Origin: an uncultured Lachnoanaerobaculum sp.
GTDB taxonomy: Bacteria > Bacillota > Clostridia > Lachnospirales > Lachnospiraceae
Reading direction: 5' to 3'
Length of the DNA stretch: 9,185 nt
NCBI GenBank assembly: GCA_938041725.1
Contig: CALISX010000228.1
Span: 1-9,185 of the forward strand
Shown here: positions 6,989 through 9,185 of the stretch, piece after piece
Position numbering within the stretch: position 1 is the stretch's first letter
Layout: each line of letters opens with the position of its first letter
Made by a program: the position numbers and the translations under genes
Notes under the pieces: model-generated
Databases searched by the model: none
The model's input: the letters and a program-made list of their open reading frames with translations, nothing else
Told to the model about the DNA's origin: nothing

Positions 6989-7030
6989 ACTGCCGTGGTC
7001 AATGGTTTCCTTGACTGGGGCAGTTTTCTT
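6989..7030 (+). terminator. Hairpin plus T-run: terminator of the upstream unit or attenuator in the galM leader
   Basis: ACTGCC (6989-6994) pairs with GGCAGT (7019-7024), and GTCAA (6998-7002) pairs with TTGAC (7011-7015), around an 8-base loop. The intervening three-base arms GTG and TGG give two G-T wobbles and one G-G mismatch. TTTTCTT follows at 7024-7030. This is the structure of an intrinsic terminator. It lies downstream of the predicted promoter at 6948-6976. It could therefore end transcription from the central cassette and also attenuate galM, or simply insulate the two units. Confidence 0.55.
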
Positions 7031-7042
7031 GATGGAATCTTT

Positions 7043-7050
7043 AGGAGAGG
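7043..7050 (+). promoter_or_regulatory. Shine-Dalgarno of galM
   Basis: AGGAGAGG lies 6 bases before the ATG at 7057. This decides the start against longer frames that open further upstream in the leader. Confidence 0.8.
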
Positions 7051-7056
7051 GTATCT

Positions 7057-8115
7057 ATGAGTATCAGAATAACAGAGTTTGGAACATTGGAAAACGGTCA
7101 AAAGGCGGATCTTATCACCTTAACCAACCGCAAGGGTCTTCGGGCTTCCTTTACCAACTTTGGAGGCAGCTGGGTCAGCATGGAGGTGCCGGACCGCCAG
7201 GGAAAACTGGCGGATGTGGTATGGGGGTTTTCGGATATATCCGGCTATGCAGGGAAGCACCCCCACTTTGGGGCCATTGTGGGAAGAGTGGCCAACCGGG
7301 TGGATGGGGGGCGTTTTGTCCTTCATGGCAAAACCTACCAGATGGCAGTGAACAAGGGCAGTGTGGCCCTTCATTCCGGACCGGATTACTGGGAGAAGAG
7401 GTTTTGGGCCTATTCCACCTTTGAGGATGAAGCTTCCGATATGGTGACCTTCCAGTTAAACAGCCCCGACGGGGATCAGGGATTTCCCGGAGAGGCCAGG
7501 GTGCTGGTAAGCTATGTGCTTTCTGATGACAATGCCCTTACCATCAGCTACAGCTTTGTGTCGGATCAGGATACTCCGGTGAATCTGACCCACCATGCTT
7601 ATTTTAATCTGGCAGGTCAGGACAGCAGAAGCATTTTGGACCAGGAGGTTTGGATTGATGCAGATGCCTTCCTTCCCTGTGACGAAAAGGCCATTCCCAC
7701 AGGGGAGATTCGCCCGGTGGAGGGAACCCCCATGGATTTTCGAAGCTTCCATGCCATTGGAGAGAGAATCGGGGAGGACTATGATGCTTTGGCCCAGGGG
7801 AAGGGATATGATCACAATTATGTGCTCAATCACTACACCAGGCAGAATCGTCTGGCGGCCAAGGCCAGGGATCCCAAGAGCGGCCGGGTGATGGAGGTAT
7901 ATACGGATCTGCCGGGAATGCAGCTTTATACCGGGAATTTTCTGGAGGGAAACAGCAGGGGAAAGGGAGGAAACAGCTATCCTTGCCGCAGTGCCTTTTG
8001 TTTTGAAACCCAGTTTTTTCCCAATGCCCTGAACACCCCCAGCTTTGAGCAGCCTGTGGCAAAGGGGCTGGAGGAATTTTTGACGGAAACCACCTATAAA
8101 TTTTTGACAGAGTAA
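7057..8115 (+). CDS. galM: Aldose 1-epimerase (mutarotase)
   Basis: The enzyme interconverts the alpha and beta anomers of galactose, glucose and related sugars in the cytoplasm, and so feeds the Leloir pathway. The 352-residue length is normal for the family. Family landmarks are all present. They are GRVANR (76-81); NLTHHAYFNLAG (176-187), whose His180 is the expected catalytic acid; GYDHNYVLN (250-258), with the sugar-contacting Asp252; and AFCFETQFFPNA (313-324), with the catalytic base Glu317. There is no signal peptide or membrane segment. It has its own promoter and a strong ribosome binding site. It is followed after two bases by topB, so the two are probably co-transcribed although their functions are unrelated. 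No other galactose gene (galK, galT) is in the window. The identification is by clear recognition of the conserved motifs. Confidence 0.95.
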   Translation: MSIRITEFGTLENGQKADLITLTNRKGLRASFTNFGGSWVSMEVPDRQGKLADVVWGFSDISGYAGKHPHFGAIVGRVANRVDGGRFVLHGKTYQMAVNKGSVALHSGPDYWEKRFWAYSTFEDEASDMVTFQLNSPDGDQGFPGEARVLVSYVLSDDNALTISYSFVSDQDTPVNLTHHAYFNLAGQDSRSILDQEVWIDADAFLPCDEKAIPTGEIRPVEGTPMDFRSFHAIGERIGEDYDALAQGKGYDHNYVLNHYTRQNRLAAKARDPKSGRVMEVYTDLPGMQLYTGNFLEGNSRGKGGNSYPCRSAFCFETQFFPNALNTPSFEQPVAKGLEEFLTETTYKFLTE

Positions 8116-8117
8116 GC

Positions 8118-9185
8118 ATGAAGGATTTGTACATTGCAGAAAAACCCAGTGTGGCAGCAGAATTTGCCAAGGCCTTGAAGCTTTCCGGGGCCAGAAGAAA
8201 GGGATATATTGAATCAGAGAAGGCGGTGGTGACCTGGTGCGTGGGGCATCTGGTGACCATGAGTTATCCGGAAAAGTATGACCCTGCCCTGAAGCGCTGG
8301 AGTCTGGAGAGTCTGCCCTTTTTGCCTAAAACCTTTTTGTATGAGGTCATCGGGCCGGTGAAGGAGCAGTTTGCCATTGTAAAGGAGCAGTTAAACCGCC
8401 AGGATGTAGGGTGCATCTATATCTGTACTGATTCGGGACGGGAGGGGGAATACATCTACCGGCTGGTGGACGCCATGGCCCAGGTAAAGGACAAGCAAAG
8501 AAAACGGGTTTGGATTGACTCCCAAACCGAGGAGGAGATCCTGCGGGGGATACAAAATGCCAAGGATTGGAGTGCCTATGACAATCTTTCCGCCTCTGCT
8601 TATTTGCGGGCCAAGGAGGATTACCTCATGGGCATCAATTTTTCCAGGCTCCTTACCCTGAAGTACGGGAATTATGTGGCAAATTTTTTAAAAACCAACC
8701 GGGCTGTGCTGAGCGTGGGCCGGGTAATGACCTGTGTGCTGGGGATGGTGGTGCGCAGGGAGCGGGAGATCCGGGAGTTTCAAAAAACGCCTTTTTTCCG
8801 TCTGGTGGGGGAATTTGCCCGGGAAGGGCTTTCCTTTCCCGGAGAGTGGCGGGTATGTGAAACCTCAAAATATTTTCAGTCCCCTGCTTTGTATAAGGAC
8901 AATGGATTTAAAAAAAGAGAGGATGCCGCTGCACTCCAGAGGGCTTTGCTGGACTATGGGAAGGAAAAGGGAGGGGAGGCGGCTGTAGTGTTTTCGGTGC
9001 AAAAAAAGCAGGAAAGCAAAAACCCTCCCCTTTTATATAATCTGGCGGAGCTGCAGAATGAATGTGCCAAGGGCTTTAAAATCAGCCCCGATGAAACCTT
9101 GAAAATTGTTTTGCAAGTGCCTCGCCTGAAGTCTATTTCATTGCGCCGTACCCACATTACTTTCGAGGGGCTAATGGCTGTGGCG
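8118..9185 (+). CDS. topB: DNA topoisomerase III, partial at the right edge, divergent after about 9111
   Basis: This is a type IA topoisomerase, which passes single strands to relax and decatenate DNA. The TOPRIM domain is seen through IAEKPSVA (6-13, Glu8) and TDSGREGE (104-111). The second acidic position of the TOPRIM DxD is Gly here, as is common in Firmicute TopB relatives. Further family landmarks are SRLLTLKYG, SVGRV (199-203) and PPLLYNLAELQNECAKGFK (303-321). The frame is open for 356 codons and runs off the window. After LKIV (328-331) family members normally continue into a helix and then the active-site TYPRTD motif. Here residues 332-356 show nothing like it. The start ATG follows the galM stop by two bases with only a weak ribosome binding site, suggesting translational coupling. 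The gene call is firm. The last 75 bases may belong to another sequence. Confidence 0.92.
   Translation, partial: MKDLYIAEKPSVAAEFAKALKLSGARRKGYIESEKAVVTWCVGHLVTMSYPEKYDPALKRWSLESLPFLPKTFLYEVIGPVKEQFAIVKEQLNRQDVGCIYICTDSGREGEYIYRLVDAMAQVKDKQRKRVWIDSQTEEEILRGIQNAKDWSAYDNLSASAYLRAKEDYLMGINFSRLLTLKYGNYVANFLKTNRAVLSVGRVMTCVLGMVVRREREIREFQKTPFFRLVGEFAREGLSFPGEWRVCETSKYFQSPALYKDNGFKKREDAAALQRALLDYGKEKGGEAAVVFSVQKKQESKNPPLLYNLAELQNECAKGFKISPDETLKIVLQVPRLKSISLRRTHITFEGLMAVA

Noticed and set aside
6903..7424. + strand frame of 173 codons through the galM leader
   Set aside because: Most of it is galM read in the wrong frame, and galM has the conserved motifs and the proper ribosome binding site.

Overview
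The window looks like chromosomal DNA from a low- to mid-GC Firmicute. It is most likely a gut-type clostridium of the Lachnospiraceae sort. That placement is an inference from strong AGGAGG-type ribosome binding sites, purine-rich coding strands, and the style of the aldose 1-epimerase and topoisomerase III proteins. All supported genes lie on the + strand. I see no rRNA, tRNA, CRISPR array, integrase or recognisable insertion sequence.

Left part (1-581). A 201-base leader with a folded element and a likely promoter precedes a small ribbon-helix-helix protein of the RelB/DinJ antitoxin family (202-432). No toxin partner follows it. A 149-base gap then leads to the large genes and shows no clear promoter or terminator.

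Centre (582-6898). This is the unusual part. Two reading frames, 582-2021 and about 2011-5847, appear to be halves of one giant protein of about 1,754 residues. They are separated by a one-base frame change at a run of six Gs (2007-2012). The joined protein would have, in order: a helical N-terminus, an acidic low-complexity linker, a winged-helix-like segment, a long alpha-helical middle, an alpha/beta domain, a P-loop ATPase with clear Walker A and B motifs, and a C-terminal winged-helix-like segment. This architecture resembles STAND-type signalling ATPases. A tightly coupled gene follows (5849-6898). It encodes a 349-residue protein with a degenerate NTPase-like N-terminus and a C-terminal RNxxxH motif typical of HEPN ribonucleases. 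I infer a two-protein ATPase-sensor plus HEPN-effector cassette, plausibly antiviral or stress-related. I cannot match it to a named system.

Right part (6899-9185). A good extended -10 promoter is followed by a hairpin with a T-run, which could act as a leader terminator or attenuator. Next come galM (aldose 1-epimerase, 7057-8115) and, two bases later, the start of topB (DNA topoisomerase III, 8118 to the window end). The topB reading frame loses resemblance to its family at about 9111, just before the active-site tyrosine motif would be expected. That could mean an insertion, a rearrangement or an assembly junction at the right edge.

The housekeeping genes galM and topB probably form their own transcription unit, unrelated in function to the central cassette.
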